From positions 533,030-597,029 of the forward strand of contig NZ_PIPT01000001.1 of the NCBI RefSeq assembly GCF_003987395.1: 64,000 bases of DNA. Reading direction: 5' to 3'. The position numbers were made by a program, and so were the translations under genes. A model generated the notes under the pieces. It was not told where the DNA came from. It searched no databases and was given only the letters and a program-made list of their open reading frames with translations. Below, piece by piece: positions 26,339-36,066 of the stretch (positions within the stretch are counted from its first letter, which is position 1; each line of letters begins with the position of its first letter). Source of the DNA: Pseudidiomarina aquimaris. Lineage in GTDB: Bacteria; Pseudomonadota; Gammaproteobacteria; Enterobacterales; Alteromonadaceae.

Positions 26339-27708
26339 TAAACAGCCTCCTTTTGCTGTTCTTGCGCCCATTCTTTCTGCAAGAAACGTTTAAACCATTG
26401 CCAAGCGATCAACGCGGTAATGAAATTCGCGATAACACCACCCATAAACAGGCCTGTCATATCGGCAATGAGTGAGCCAATGTAACTCAGCGGGACGAAC
26501 ATCACGAACAAACGCACGATACTCAACCACAGCGCCGACATCGGTGCGTGCATGGCATTAAAACTGGAGTTGGTGAGAATAATCACGCCTTGCATGCCAT
26601 AGCCTAGGGGCATGATGTAAATAAACAGGCGTATCAGTCGAGCCACTTCAGGATCATCTGTAAACACCATCGCAATGTAAGGTGCCGTTACCAGTAACAG
26701 CAAGTAAATAGCAAACTGCAAGACAATAACCGCCCGCAAGGCCGTTAGGTATGCATCTTTTACCCGCTGAAACTGCATAGCGCCGAAGTTTTGACTAATT
26801 AACGGCGGTAAACTCATCGACAGCGCCAAAATAATGACACTGGCGAGCGACTCAAGCCGCGTACCAACCCCAAATGCAGCAACCGCTGGTGCGCCGTAAC
26901 CGGCAATGATTGCGGTTAACACGGCCATAGCAGCTGGTGTGAGCATATTTGCGCCCGCAGCGGGTAAACCTATCGACAATATTTGTCGCGCCGAACGAAT
27001 GGGATGGGCATCTTGCGGAACTTTGAGGCTAATAAGATCTTTGTATTTGAGGTACCAAAGCACCAATACGGTACCAATGGTCCAGCTGATGAGGCTCGCT
27101 AAGGCTGCGCCCTGAACGCCTAAAGCTGGGATGGGACCAAGACCAAAAATCAAAATCGGATCAAAAATAGCGTTCAATAACCCGCCAGATGCCATGATCA
27201 GTGAAGGCGTTCGCGTGTCACCCGAAGAACGCAACACCGCATTGCCGACCATCGGGATCACCAGCAAGGTCGCACCGGCAAACCAAATGTACATATACTC
27301 ATGGATCAGCGGTAGCAGGCGTTCTTGCGCCTGCAACGCAGTAAAAATCGGATTCATCAGAAACAAACCGACCACTGAAAGCGCCGCGACTAAAAGTGCA
27401 GAAGCCACAAGCGCGATCGTGCCGTCAAAGCGCGCATGCTCTTGACGCCCCGCGCCGCGCTTGCGCGCGAGTACGGCAGAGGTGCCAATCCCCAAGCCAA
27501 TCGCAAGACTGACCACAGTAAAGGTCACCGGAAAGGTAAAGCTCACCGCGGCCAAGGGATCCGTACCTAGCATACCGACAAAGAAGGTATCGACCACGTT
27601 AAAGCTGATCAGCGTCAGCACCCCAATGATCACCGGCCACGTCATTTGCCATAACGTACGCGGGATAGGGTCATTTACCAAAGATCGTGCCGATACTGCT
27701 GAGGCCAT
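26338..27708 (-). CDS. MATE-family multidrug efflux transporter
   Basis: Twelve-helix inner-membrane antiporter of 456 residues of the MATE family, expelling drugs or metabolites in exchange for sodium or protons. Seen: [20 protein letters not shown] at the start, [19 protein letters not shown], and the repeat half [19 protein letters not shown]. Substrate unknown. TAATG coupling to uvrB puts a pump ahead of a repair gene in one unit. Confidence 0.92.
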   Translation of the reverse strand: MASAVSARSLVNDPIPRTLWQMTWPVIIGVLTLISFNVVDTFFVGMLGTDPLAAVSFTFPVTFTVVSLAIGLGIGTSAVLARKRGAGRQEHARFDGTIALVASALLVAALSVVGLFLMNPIFTALQAQERLLPLIHEYMYIWFAGATLLVIPMVGNAVLRSSGDTRTPSLIMASGGLLNAIFDPILIFGLGPIPALGVQGAALASLISWTIGTVLVLWYLKYKDLISLKVPQDAHPIRSARQILSIGLPAAGANMLTPAAMAVLTAIIAGYGAPAVAAFGVGTRLESLASVIILALSMSLPPLISQNFGAMQFQRVKDAYLTALRAVIVLQFAIYLLLLVTAPYIAMVFTDDPEVARLIRLFIYIMPLGYGMQGVIILTNSSFNAMHAPMSALWLSIVRLFVMFVPLSYIGSLIADMTGLFMGGVIANFITALIAWQWFKRFLQKEWAQEQQKEAV

Positions 27709-27912
27709 TAAGCTTCCTAAGGTGTTTTTGCGGGTGAAATCTAAAGTCGCCTAGTGTAACGGAAATCGGTTTTTGCCGCTATCTTGGCGCCAAAAAAGCA
27801 CAGAAATTTGCGCGATGATCCCATTCCGATCATGGACAACAATCTGCGAGGATCATATAGTACATACCTTCTTACGAACCACCTGCTTATGTTAGATCCA
27901 CAGGAAATCGCC

Positions 27913-29103
27913 GTGAACTACACATTGTCTGATCGTGTTAATGCAATTCAACCCTCTCCTACGCTTGCTGTTTCACAAAAAGCAGCCGAACTGAAAGCTG
28001 CAGGCCATGACGTTATCGGTCTCGGTGTCGGCGAGCCGGATTTTGATACACCTGACTTCATTAAAGAAGCGGCCAAGCAAGCGATCGATGCCGGTCATAC
28101 CAAATATACTGCGGTAGATGGTATCGTCGAATTGAAGCAAGCGGTCATTGATAAGTTCAAGCGCGATAACGATCTGAATTACGAGAAAAACGAGATTCTC
28201 ATCTCAGCCGGTGGTAAGCACAGTATCTTTAACTTGCTAAGCGCGTGGCTGAATCCTGGCGACGAAGTTTTAGTACCAGCGCCCTACTGGGTTTCATACC
28301 CTGATATGGCGAAACTTGTCGGCGCCGAGCCAAAGTTTATTCAAGCTGGTATTGAACAGCGCTATAAGATCACTCCAGAACAACTTGCTGCGGCGATCAC
28401 TCCTAAAACGCGTTTACTATTTTTGAATAGTCCGTCGAATCCTACGGGTACTGCATATAGCAAAGAAGAGCTCGCTGCATTGGCTGAAGTGCTGCGTCAG
28501 CATCCGCAGGTATTAATCGCCAGTGATGATATGTACGAGCATATCCTTTGGGCCGATTTCCCATTCGCAAACATCGCCATGGCAGCACCAGATCTTAAAG
28601 ACCGCATCGTATTGCTCTCTGGCGTCTCAAAAGCCTATGCGATGACAGGTTGGCGTATCGGCTATGCCGCCGGCCCTGCCCCGTTAATCGCGGCAATGAA
28701 GAAAATTCAATCGCAAAGCACCTCGAATCCAGCAAGTATTAGTCAATATGCTGCTTTAGCGGCGCTAACTGGCGACCAAAGCTGTATCGATACCATGATT
28801 AAAGCTTTCAAAGAGCGTCATGATTACTTGGTCAAAGCACTCAATGAGATTCCTGGTGTTCGCTGTATCGAGGGAGACGGTACTTTCTACACGTTCGCCA
28901 ATATCGAAGAAATGATGCAAAGCAAAGCATTGGCGACCGATGTTGAATGGTGCGAAGCTTTATTGAATGAAAATAAAGTTGCTTTGGTGCCTGGTTCAGC
29001 TTTCGGAGCACCGGGTCATTGCCGATTATCCTTTGCAACCGACTTAGACACGCTAAAAGAAGCTGTTGCACGCATTAAGGCCTTCGCGAACAGCGGTCGT
29101 TAA
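27913..29103 (+). CDS. Aspartate aminotransferase (class I, PLP)
   Basis: PLP aminotransferase of 396 residues, fold-type I, of the 1-beta aspartate aminotransferase group. The PLP lysine is in LLSGVSKAYAMTGWRIGYAAG. Also seen: GVGEPDFDTPDF and FLNSPSNPTGTAYS. The start is a GTG at 27913 with CAGGAA six bases before it, giving VNYTLSDRVNAIQPSPTLAV. The frame is open back to 27784, but the upstream codons look non-coding. The prephenate-aminotransferase side activity known in this group cannot be judged. A hairpin follows the stop. Confidence 0.92.
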   Translation: MNYTLSDRVNAIQPSPTLAVSQKAAELKAAGHDVIGLGVGEPDFDTPDFIKEAAKQAIDAGHTKYTAVDGIVELKQAVIDKFKRDNDLNYEKNEILISAGGKHSIFNLLSAWLNPGDEVLVPAPYWVSYPDMAKLVGAEPKFIQAGIEQRYKITPEQLAAAITPKTRLLFLNSPSNPTGTAYSKEELAALAEVLRQHPQVLIASDDMYEHILWADFPFANIAMAAPDLKDRIVLLSGVSKAYAMTGWRIGYAAGPAPLIAAMKKIQSQSTSNPASISQYAALAALTGDQSCIDTMIKAFKERHDYLVKALNEIPGVRCIEGDGTFYTFANIEEMMQSKALATDVEWCEALLNENKVALVPGSAFGAPGHCRLSFATDLDTLKEAVARIKAFANSGR

Positions 29104-29143
29104 CAAATACGACAATCCTGTCATATGAAGTTTTTATAACAAA

Positions 29144-29172
29144 GCCCGAAAACACCTTGTTTCGGGCCTTGT
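29144..29172 (+). terminator. Hairpin after the aminotransferase gene
   Basis: Perfect 8-base arms GCCCGAAA (29144-29151) and TTTCGGGC (29160-29167) around an 8-base loop, followed by CTTGTT. The T tract is short, so termination may be partial. Confidence 0.65.
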
Positions 29173-29392
29173 TAGCTGTCAAAAATTCACCAAAGTTATG
29201 AAGAAATACACAACCTCTGTTGTTTTGCTATACAGTTTTTAGATTGTGTAAATGCAATTGAGCGCAAATCAATGACTTATTGTAAGGTATTGATTTAAAA
29301 CAACATATAAATAGACAGTCACTTTTTAAGCAACCCACGAATTCGCCCCTACCGCACGAGTTTTAAGGCTTCTCACACATTTGCCCACAAGG

Positions 29393-29462
29393 TTATCCAC
29401 AGATTTAGTGGATAAGATCGGCAACCCCACGAATGGCGTGAGTTTGCCCCTACTGTGGATAA
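29393..29462. promoter_or_regulatory. Cluster of DnaA boxes
   Basis: TTATCCACA (29393-29401, plus strand) and its exact reverse complement TGTGGATAA (29454-29462) are perfect consensus DnaA boxes. AGTGGATAA at 29407-29415 differs by one base. The first and third form an 8-base inverted repeat (TTATCCAC/GTGGATAA) with a 7-base loop. Binding by DnaA is inferred from consensus only. Confidence 0.6.
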
Positions 29463-29586
29463 CCGAGGGCTATTGCGTATTATGATTTATGTTATAGATG
29501 CGATTGATTTTGTGACTTGACAAAAGGAATTCTCAGAGGCCCTGCGCAGAAAACGTGCAAACGCGCATTTTTGCTTGTTTTTACTA

Positions 29587-29615
29587 TTGACAGCCTGCGC
29601 GGGCACCTTTAACAT
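29587..29615 (+). promoter_or_regulatory. Promoter of the tRNA-Asn pair
   Basis: Perfect -35 TTGACA (29587-29592), 17-base GC-rich spacer, -10 TAACAT (29610-29615). The tRNA starts 23 bases further on. Confidence 0.8.
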
Positions 29616-29637
29616 TCGCATCCGTTGTTTGATGTGT

Positions 29638-29714
29638 TCCCCAGTAGCTCAGTTGGTTAGAGCGGTGGACTGTTAATCCATGTGTCGTTGGTTCGAATCC
29701 AACCTGGGGAGCCA
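29638..29714 (+). tRNA. tRNA-Asn (GTT), copy 1
   Basis: 77-base tRNA: acceptor TCCCCAG/CTGGGGA, D arm TAGCTCAGTTGGTTAGAGC, anticodon loop CTGTTAA giving GTT, T arm TTGGTTCGAATCCAA, encoded CCA. Confidence 0.97.
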
Positions 29715-29744
29715 ACATCATCAAATAACCAATTCCCTTTCGAT

Positions 29745-29821
29745 TCCCCAGTAGCTCAGTTGGTTAGAGCGGTGGACTGTTAATCCATGTGTCGTTGGTT
29801 CGAATCCAACCTGGGGAGCCA
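29745..29821 (+). tRNA. tRNA-Asn (GTT), copy 2
   Basis: 77-base tRNA identical to copy 1, 30 bases downstream and probably on the same transcript. Confidence 0.97.
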
Positions 29822-29825
29822 AGCT

Positions 29826-30890
29826 TTAAGCAAGCAACTCCGAACGCAATAACGCCCTGTAATTATCGACCTCTGCCCGCTTCCATAACCGCCGACTTAA
29901 ATCCGCAACGCGTTCGTGTGCACCACTGGTTAGCCATTGTGATAGCGCTTCTGCAACATTCGGCCAATAGCACTGTTGTGCTTCTGCATTGGCAAACCAA
30001 TCCGCAAGCCCTTGTTCAGACAACTGAGGTAACTGCGAGGCTAAGCCAAGCTCAGCTAAACAGCGTGCATTAGCGATTTGCTCAAACTGCCCTGCCAACG
30101 GTCGTACCAACAGCTTTTTACCGTAACTCAGTGCCTCGCAGCTGGTCTCAAAGCCGGCATTGCTGATCACCCCTTCGGCGCGCACAAATTGCTCGGCAAA
30201 GCGCATCCGTGACGGAGGATAGTAGTCAATCCCAGCGATTTTCTGCCGCTTCGCCTCAGGATGAAAAACACTAAAACTATACTGTGGAAACTTAACCAAG
30301 AGCCGATGTACGCTTAGCAACGACTCGAACGGTAAGTAGACTAGATAGTGATCTTGAGCCGCCTGCTGTGCCGGAACCCGTTGATGCACAATAGGTGGCA
30401 CAATGTGAGCTCCATCGTTCACCCAGTGCATACCAACGGTATCGGTAGCCGGTGCAAACCAGCCGAGCATCTGCTTATACAGCCAAGGCAAACGCAGCGA
30501 CTTGGTCCTTCCCATGAAGGCATACTGTCGCCCCATGCCAATACAACGCTTACCTTGACGCTTCGCGGCCCAAGCCACGACGGGTTCATAATCTGTCACC
30601 ACCATATCGTAATGACTCAGGTCTAGCGCCCCCACATCACGCCAAAATTGCCGCCAGTCATTTTGTTGTAGCGTCGCCGCGAGATCAATGCGGCCGCCTT
30701 TCACTGCGAAAGACAAGCCTTTACGCCATTGCCAGGATCCAAAGGCTTCCATATCAAAGAAATGCTCTGGGGCGCGACCTGAAACTAAATAATCGACTTG
30801 TACCGGCTTGTTGGCTAAGGCTTCTGCTAACGCACTGCAACGGCTCAAATGACCATTGCCAGTACCCTGCACTCCAATAAGAATTCGCAT
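29826..30890 (-). CDS. MJ1255/VC2487-family glycosyltransferase
   Basis: Predicted GT-B fold glycosyltransferase of 354 residues. The N-terminal ILIGVQGTGNGHLSRCSAL glycine-rich loop, the mid VVTDYEPVVAWAAKRQG, and the C-terminal GVISNAGFETSCEALSYGKK (nucleotide-sugar binding region, with the LVRPLAGQFEQ segment) fit the TIGR00661 family. Donor and acceptor are unknown. Its start overlaps the end of the PAP2 gene by 46 bases, implying that the two act together, perhaps on a lipid-linked sugar. Confidence 0.85.
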   Translation of the reverse strand: MRILIGVQGTGNGHLSRCSALAEALANKPVQVDYLVSGRAPEHFFDMEAFGSWQWRKGLSFAVKGGRIDLAATLQQNDWRQFWRDVGALDLSHYDMVVTDYEPVVAWAAKRQGKRCIGMGRQYAFMGRTKSLRLPWLYKQMLGWFAPATDTVGMHWVNDGAHIVPPIVHQRVPAQQAAQDHYLVYLPFESLLSVHRLLVKFPQYSFSVFHPEAKRQKIAGIDYYPPSRMRFAEQFVRAEGVISNAGFETSCEALSYGKKLLVRPLAGQFEQIANARCLAELGLASQLPQLSEQGLADWFANAEAQQCYWPNVAEALSQWLTSGAHERVADLSRRLWKRAEVDNYRALLRSELLA

Positions 30891-31408
30891 GCACTACTCC
30901 TTACCAATTGCGCCAGTGCGGTTCCTAATAGCGCACCAGCAAGGATATCGCCTGGATAATGCACTCCAAGCAATAAACGAGATAAACCAACAGCGGTCGC
31001 CCAACTGAACCACAGCAGAGAAAGCTCGGGAAAATAGGCGGCGGCTAGACCCGCAAATAAGAAGGCGGCCGTTGTATGGCCGGACGGGAAGCTAAATTGA
31101 TCGTGCGCTTGAATAACGGCCTGAATTGAGAGTTGCTGATAAGGACGAGGACGTTTTAGCACCCGCTTGATAAACATGAATAGAGGTATTTCAATAGCAA
31201 AACCAAGCGCTAAAAGCTGTAGTAACACACTGCCATCTTGCCGATGATTAAGGTAAAGTAGGCCTGCAACAATCGCATACATGTAGCCATCACCGCTACG
31301 CGAAATCCAGCGGATCCACGACTGCTGCTGGAAGCTTTGTGAGCGCTGTGAACACCAACAAAACCATTGCTGGTCGTAACGGCTTAAAGTAGCTAGCCAC
31401 CGCACCAT
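30845..31408 (-). CDS. PAP2-family membrane phosphatase
   Basis: Membrane phosphatase of 187 residues in the PAP2 superfamily, acting on lipid phosphates or pyrophosphates at the outer face of the inner membrane. The three catalytic motifs are KRVLKRPRP (KxxxxxxRP), FPSGHT (PSGH) and SRLLLGVHYPGD (SRxxxxxHxxxD). The start is the ATG at 31408 with AGGAG seven bases upstream. The frame extends 15 codons further without a better site. It overlaps the glycosyltransferase by 46 bases. Confidence 0.88.
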   Translation of the reverse strand: MVRWLATLSRYDQQWFCWCSQRSQSFQQQSWIRWISRSGDGYMYAIVAGLLYLNHRQDGSVLLQLLALGFAIEIPLFMFIKRVLKRPRPYQQLSIQAVIQAHDQFSFPSGHTTAAFLFAGLAAAYFPELSLLWFSWATAVGLSRLLLGVHYPGDILAGALLGTALAQLVRSSACEFLLECRVLAMVI

Positions 31409-31604
31409 AACAGGCTCCTTTGTTCCTGTAACTGCAGCTAAAGTACGTGGCAAACATGGCGTTTATGCGACAGTCAGATGAAAATTCGATGACAATCGTC
31501 GAAAAATTCCGCAAAAGTCGAATAACACTACAGTCTGTCGGTTGTTTCAAAGCGGCAAACATTCGATAATACGCAAGTTATTAGCGCTAATTTGGACGGG
31601 AAAC

Positions 31605-32189
31605 ATGGGTGAATACCTGCTGTTGCTGGTGGCAACGGTATTAGTGAACAATTTCGTGCTGGTTAAGTTTCTTGGCTTATGCCCATTTATGGGGGTATCC
31701 AACAAGCTTGAAACAGCTGTGGGTATGTCGGCTGCGACCACTTTCGTGTTAACCCTTGCGTCGGTCTGTTCGTACCTGGTGAATCACTATTTGCTATTAC
31801 CGCTCGACTTGATGGCCTTGCAAACCCTCAGTTTTATTTTGGTGATTGCGGTTGTGGTGCAATTTACCGAAATGGTGGTGCACAAAACCAGTCCAACCCT
31901 TTATCGCTTGCTCGGCATTTTTCTGCCCTTGATCACCACCAATTGCGCGGTGTTAGGTGTAGCTTTGCTGAACATCAATGAGCAGCACAATTTTATTGAA
32001 TCTATTATTTACGGCCTTGGTGCAGCACTCGGCTTTTCACTGGTGTTGATTCTGTTCTCGGCATTACGTGAGCGCTTAGCCGCCGCTGATGTGCCCTTGC
32101 CTTTCAAAGGTGCCGCGGTGGGCATGATCACCGCTGGCCTCATGTCGCTTGCGTTTATGGGCTTTAGTGGTTTGGTGACCTTGTCATGA
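31605..32189 (+). CDS. rnfA: Rnf electron transport complex subunit A
   Basis: Six-helix inner-membrane subunit, 194 residues, of the Rnf (Rsx) complex that couples electron transfer between NADH and ferredoxin to ion movement, and in E. coli keeps SoxR reduced. Seen: [19 protein letters not shown] with the conserved Cys of the buried iron-sulfur site, and [16 protein letters not shown] with the second Cys. The frame extends upstream to 31542, but [12 protein letters not shown] at 31605 is the family start. First gene of rnfABCDGE. Confidence 0.96.
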   Translation: MGEYLLLLVATVLVNNFVLVKFLGLCPFMGVSNKLETAVGMSAATTFVLTLASVCSYLVNHYLLLPLDLMALQTLSFILVIAVVVQFTEMVVHKTSPTLYRLLGIFLPLITTNCAVLGVALLNINEQHNFIESIIYGLGAALGFSLVLILFSALRERLAAADVPLPFKGAAVGMITAGLMSLAFMGFSGLVTLS

Positions 32190-32746
32190 GTTTAGTTTCA
32201 GCTCTCATTGCCATTGGTGTACTTGCCCTCGTCTTCGGCCTTGTGCTGGGATTTGCAGCAGTGCGCTTTAAAGTTGAAAGCGATCCAATCGTTGACCAAA
32301 TCGATGCGATTCTGCCACAAACACAATGTGGCCAGTGCGGCTATCCAGGCTGTCGTCCGTATGCCGAAGCCATCGCGAATGGCGACGATATCAACAAGTG
32401 CCCGCCAGGCGGTGAAGCGACCATTAAAGCGCTGGCCGATTTAATGGGTGTCGAAGCGAAGCCACTGGATGCTGCGCACGGCGAAGAAGACGTCAAAAAA
32501 GTAGCTGTCATTCGCGAAGATGAATGTATTGGTTGTACTAAATGTATCCAAGCCTGCCCGGTCGACGCTATTTTAGGTGCGGCAAAACAAATGCATACCG
32601 TCATAGCCCATGAATGCACCGGCTGTGACCTGTGTGTTGAGCCCTGCCCAGTCGACTGTATTGATATGGTTCCAGTGCCTACGCGCCCGGAAAACTGGCA
32701 ATGGGATTTAGAGCAAATCCCCGTGCAAATTGTGGAGGCTAAGTAG
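32186..32746 (+). CDS. rnfB: Rnf electron transport complex subunit B
   Basis: Iron-sulfur subunit of 186 residues. An N-terminal membrane anchor (about 3-25) is followed by the [16 protein letters not shown] cluster domain and two 4Fe-4S ferredoxin motifs, [12 protein letters not shown] and [12 protein letters not shown]. It passes electrons from RnfC onward. ATGA overlap with rnfA. Confidence 0.97.
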   Translation: MSLVSALIAIGVLALVFGLVLGFAAVRFKVESDPIVDQIDAILPQTQCGQCGYPGCRPYAEAIANGDDINKCPPGGEATIKALADLMGVEAKPLDAAHGEEDVKKVAVIREDECIGCTKCIQACPVDAILGAAKQMHTVIAHECTGCDLCVEPCPVDCIDMVPVPTRPENWQWDLEQIPVQIVEAK

Positions 32747-32747
32747 T

Positions 32748-34382
32748 ATGTCCTCAAGCGCGAACATCAAAGCCATTGAAGCAGGCCAGATCTGGTCGTT
32801 CCCCGGTGGTATCCACCCACCTGAGCGCAAAGAATTATCCAATCAAGCGGCGATTGCCGACATGCCGTTGGCAGACAATTATATTGTGCCAATCAAACAG
32901 CATTCGGGCGCCGCAGGTGAAATCTGCGTTGCTGTAGGCGAACGTGTATTGCGCGGCCAGCAGCTTACGAAAAGTGGCGTGAGCATGGGCTTACCGGTCC
33001 ACGCACCAACCTCTGGGACGGTGACTGCCATTGGGCCCGGACGTATTGCCCACCCTTCTGGCATGGCCGACATTGTCGTGCGCATTGCCGCAGACGGCAA
33101 AGATGAGAGTATCAGCCATACCGGGCTGACCGATTACGAACAGGTCGCGCGTGCCGATTTACTGGAACGTATTCGTTGCGCAGGCATCGCTGGCCTTGGT
33201 GGTGCAGGCTTTCCAACTGCGCAAAAGTTAGCGCTGCAGCGTCCGATTGATTACCTCATCATTAATGGTGTCGAGTGCGAACCATACATCAGTGCTGATG
33301 ATCGCTTGATGCGTGAGCAAGCCGAGACCATCTTAGACGGATCGAAAATATTGCTGCATTTAGCAGATGCGAAGAAAGGTCTGGTCGCAATTGAGGACAA
33401 TAAACCCGAAGCCATTGCGGCTTTTAAAGAAGTATTAGAAGACTACCCGCAATTCAGCTTGCGCGTGGTACCCACCAAGTATCCGTCGGGTGGCGAAAAA
33501 CAACTCATACAACTCTTAACCGGACGCCAAGTACCGAGTCGCGGTTTGCCCATCGATATTGGCTTGCTGATGCAGAACGTGGGGACCGCTTTTGCGGTAA
33601 GCCGCGCCATTCGACACGGGGAACCCCTAACGCAACGCGTGGTGACGGTTACCGGCGAGGCTGTACGACGCCCAGGAAACTATTGGGTTCGCATCGGTAC
33701 GCCGGTCGGAGAAGTTCTGCGCGAAGCCGGCTTTGCCCGCGAAAACGACGAGCAACGTATTATCATGGGCGGCCCTATGATGGGCTTCACCCTACCCGAT
33801 ACCGATGTGCCAGTCGTTAAAATTACCAACTGCTTACTACTGCCGAGTGTCAGCGAACTAGCGCCAGCGCAACAAGAAATGCCTTGTATTCGTTGTGGTG
33901 CTTGTGCGGATGTCTGCCCGGCTCAACTACTCCCACAACAACTTCAGTGGTTAGCCAAGGCCAAAGATTACGACGGACTTGAGCAACAGAACCTATTTGA
34001 CTGTATTGAATGTGGCGCTTGCGCTTATGTTTGCCCAAGCGAAATTCCGCTCGTGCACTACTATCGAAAAGCGAAAGCGGAAGTGCGCAATATGGCGCGC
34101 GAAAAAGCCAAAGCTGAAATAGCGCGCGAACGGTTCGAAGCACGACAAGAGCGCTTAGAACGCGAGAAAGAAGAGCGTTTAGAACGTCATCGCAAAGCCG
34201 CTGAAGCACGCAAGAAAGCACAGGCCGAGCAGGTAAAAGCTGGCGGTGAAAACCCACAAGATGCCGTTCAGGCTGCTATCGCCCGCGCTAAAGCGCGCAA
34301 AGCTGCACAACAAAAAGCTGCAGCAGAGCAGTCCAAAAACGAAACCGAGAATGAAACCAAGAATGGAGAGAACAACGCATGA
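32748..34382 (+). CDS. rnfC: Rnf electron transport complex subunit C
   Basis: Peripheral NADH-binding subunit, 544 residues. Seen: the GLGGAGFPTAQKL nucleotide-binding loop, NGVECEPYISADDRLM, and two 4Fe-4S motifs CIRCGACADVCP and CIECGACAYVCP. The C-terminal roughly 100 residues are a highly charged Ala/Lys/Glu/Arg helix, shorter than the long repeat tail of E. coli RsxC (740 residues). The start is the ATG at 32748, one base after the rnfB stop. Confidence 0.95.
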   Translation: MSSSANIKAIEAGQIWSFPGGIHPPERKELSNQAAIADMPLADNYIVPIKQHSGAAGEICVAVGERVLRGQQLTKSGVSMGLPVHAPTSGTVTAIGPGRIAHPSGMADIVVRIAADGKDESISHTGLTDYEQVARADLLERIRCAGIAGLGGAGFPTAQKLALQRPIDYLIINGVECEPYISADDRLMREQAETILDGSKILLHLADAKKGLVAIEDNKPEAIAAFKEVLEDYPQFSLRVVPTKYPSGGEKQLIQLLTGRQVPSRGLPIDIGLLMQNVGTAFAVSRAIRHGEPLTQRVVTVTGEAVRRPGNYWVRIGTPVGEVLREAGFARENDEQRIIMGGPMMGFTLPDTDVPVVKITNCLLLPSVSELAPAQQEMPCIRCGACADVCPAQLLPQQLQWLAKAKDYDGLEQQNLFDCIECGACAYVCPSEIPLVHYYRKAKAEVRNMAREKAKAEIARERFEARQERLEREKEERLERHRKAAEARKKAQAEQVKAGGENPQDAVQAAIARAKARKAAQQKAAAEQSKNETENETKNGENNA

Positions 34383-35437
34383 CCTTTAAGTTAGCAGCCT
34401 CTCCGCATAGTCATCAGCGCCGCACCACGCAGCAGGTCATGCGTTGGGTTTACCTGGCGCTGATCCCTGGTGTCATCGCATTGATTTACTTTTTTGGTTG
34501 GGGCGTAGTGTGGCAACTCGGCTTAGCCATCATCACCGCTTGGGGGGCTGAGGCGGCCTGCATGGGCTTGCGTGGACGTCCGATTGGCTTTGCTTGGCGC
34601 GACCATACCGCACTAGTGACTGCGATATTATTGGCCATCAGTATTCCGGGCTTGGCGCCATGGTGGTTGATCGTTATCGGTACCGCCTTTTCAATTGTGG
34701 TGGTGAAGCATGTGTATGGCGGCGTGGGGCAAAATATCTTTAATCCTGCAATGGCCGGTTATGTGCTGCTGCTGATCAGCTTTCCAGTGCAGATGACCAG
34801 TTGGCCGTTACCGCAAGAAATCAGCCAATTCGATCTTAGTTTTATGGACAGTGCATCGGTGATCTTCACGGGTTTCACTCCAGCAGGTTACAACCTCGAG
34901 CAATTACGTATGGGTGCTGACGGCTTGACGATGGCCACCCCACTCGACAGCCTGCGTACCGCGTTGAATCATCAATTAACCATGAGCGAAGCACTGCAGC
35001 AGCCTATTTTTGGTGACCTTGCCGGACTTGGCTGGCAATGGGTCAACATTGCCTTCTTGCTGGGCGGTCTCGTGCTGTTGAAACAACGTATTATTAGCTG
35101 GCACATCCCTGGCGGCATGCTGCTAGGCCTCTTGATTCCAGCCACCCTCGCATGGATGTTTGCACCCGACCAGAGTGTCTCACCACTCATGCATTTATTG
35201 AGCGGCGCGACCATGCTGGGCGCGTTCTTTATCGCCACCGATCCTGTCACAGCAGCAACATCGAATCGTGGGCGCTTATACTTTGGCTTGCTTATTGGTT
35301 TTATCGTATTCGCGATTCGGACTTGGGGTGGCTACCCCGACGCAGTCGCTTTCGCCGTGCTGCTTGCCAACATGACGGTGCCGATCATCGATAAATACAC
35401 CCAGCCGGTCGCTTACGGTCACGGAGGTCGCTCATGA
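34379..35437 (+). CDS. rnfD: Rnf electron transport complex subunit D
   Basis: Inner-membrane flavoprotein, 352 residues, about nine helices. The DGLTMATPLDSLR region carries the Thr that normally binds FMN covalently. Also seen: NIFNPAMAGYVLLL and the C-terminal FFIATDPVTAATSNRGR. ATGA overlaps on both sides (rnfC and rnfG). Confidence 0.95.
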   Translation: MTFKLAASPHSHQRRTTQQVMRWVYLALIPGVIALIYFFGWGVVWQLGLAIITAWGAEAACMGLRGRPIGFAWRDHTALVTAILLAISIPGLAPWWLIVIGTAFSIVVVKHVYGGVGQNIFNPAMAGYVLLLISFPVQMTSWPLPQEISQFDLSFMDSASVIFTGFTPAGYNLEQLRMGADGLTMATPLDSLRTALNHQLTMSEALQQPIFGDLAGLGWQWVNIAFLLGGLVLLKQRIISWHIPGGMLLGLLIPATLAWMFAPDQSVSPLMHLLSGATMLGAFFIATDPVTAATSNRGRLYFGLLIGFIVFAIRTWGGYPDAVAFAVLLANMTVPIIDKYTQPVAYGHGGRS

Positions 35438-36066
35438 TTGCGAAGAGTATGCAACGCAATGGTTTGATCCTCGCCGCCTTTGCAATCGTCGCAACACTAC
35501 TGGTGATGCTGACGGCACGCCTCACTGCCGAACCCATTGCACGTGAAGAGCAACGTGAGTTACTTCAGGTATTGAACCAATTATTACCTACCGAATTACA
35601 CGATAACGACCTCTATGCCTCGTGTCGTTTAATCGAGCACGACGCCCTAGCAAGCGAAGCGACGCCCATGTACCTTGCGACACTCAATGGCGAGCCGACT
35701 GCCGCCGGCATTGAGGTGGTCGCTCCGAATGGCTATTCGGGTAACATTCGTCTGCTCGTTGCAATTCGTTGGGATGGCAATGTGGCGGGTGTACGTACGC
35801 TGAAACACCAAGAAACCCCCGGGCTTGGTGACAAAATCGAGATCCGTAAAAGTGACTGGATCACCAGGTTTAACGGCATGACCGTGCAAGGCAGCGACGA
35901 CTCACGCTGGGCTGTCAAACGTGACGGCGGCGTGTTCGACCAGTTCACCGGCGCCACGATTACCCCGCGCGCTGTGGTGCAAGCCGTCGCACGCGCTGTT
36001 CAAACCTTCAAAGCAAACAAGCAAGAGTGGGCGCAACAACCTACCAATTGTGGAGGTGCCGCATGA
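35434..36066 (+). CDS. rnfG: Rnf electron transport complex subunit G
   Basis: Membrane-anchored periplasmic flavoprotein of 210 residues. One N-terminal helix (about 10-30) is followed by an FMN-binding domain with the flavinylation motif [13 protein letters not shown] (SGAT-type, Thr target) and [15 protein letters not shown]. Overlaps rnfD and rnfE by 4 bases each. Confidence 0.95.
   Translation: MIAKSMQRNGLILAAFAIVATLLVMLTARLTAEPIAREEQRELLQVLNQLLPTELHDNDLYASCRLIEHDALASEATPMYLATLNGEPTAAGIEVVAPNGYSGNIRLLVAIRWDGNVAGVRTLKHQETPGLGDKIEIRKSDWITRFNGMTVQGSDDSRWAVKRDGGVFDQFTGATITPRAVVQAVARAVQTFKANKQEWAQQPTNCGGAA

Larger units (their letters stand above)
29104..29637. other. 534-base intergenic region with terminator, DnaA boxes and tRNA promoter
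   Basis: No coding sequence is supported here. It holds, in order, a hairpin after the aminotransferase gene, an AT-rich stretch (29180-29340) with a perfect IHF consensus at 29267-29279, a cluster of DnaA boxes at 29393-29462, and the promoter of the tRNA-Asn pair. Confidence 0.8.

Noticed and set aside
29393..29462. Chromosomal replication origin
   Set aside because: DnaA boxes are present but there is no dnaA, dnaN, mnmG or related origin gene nearby, and too few boxes.
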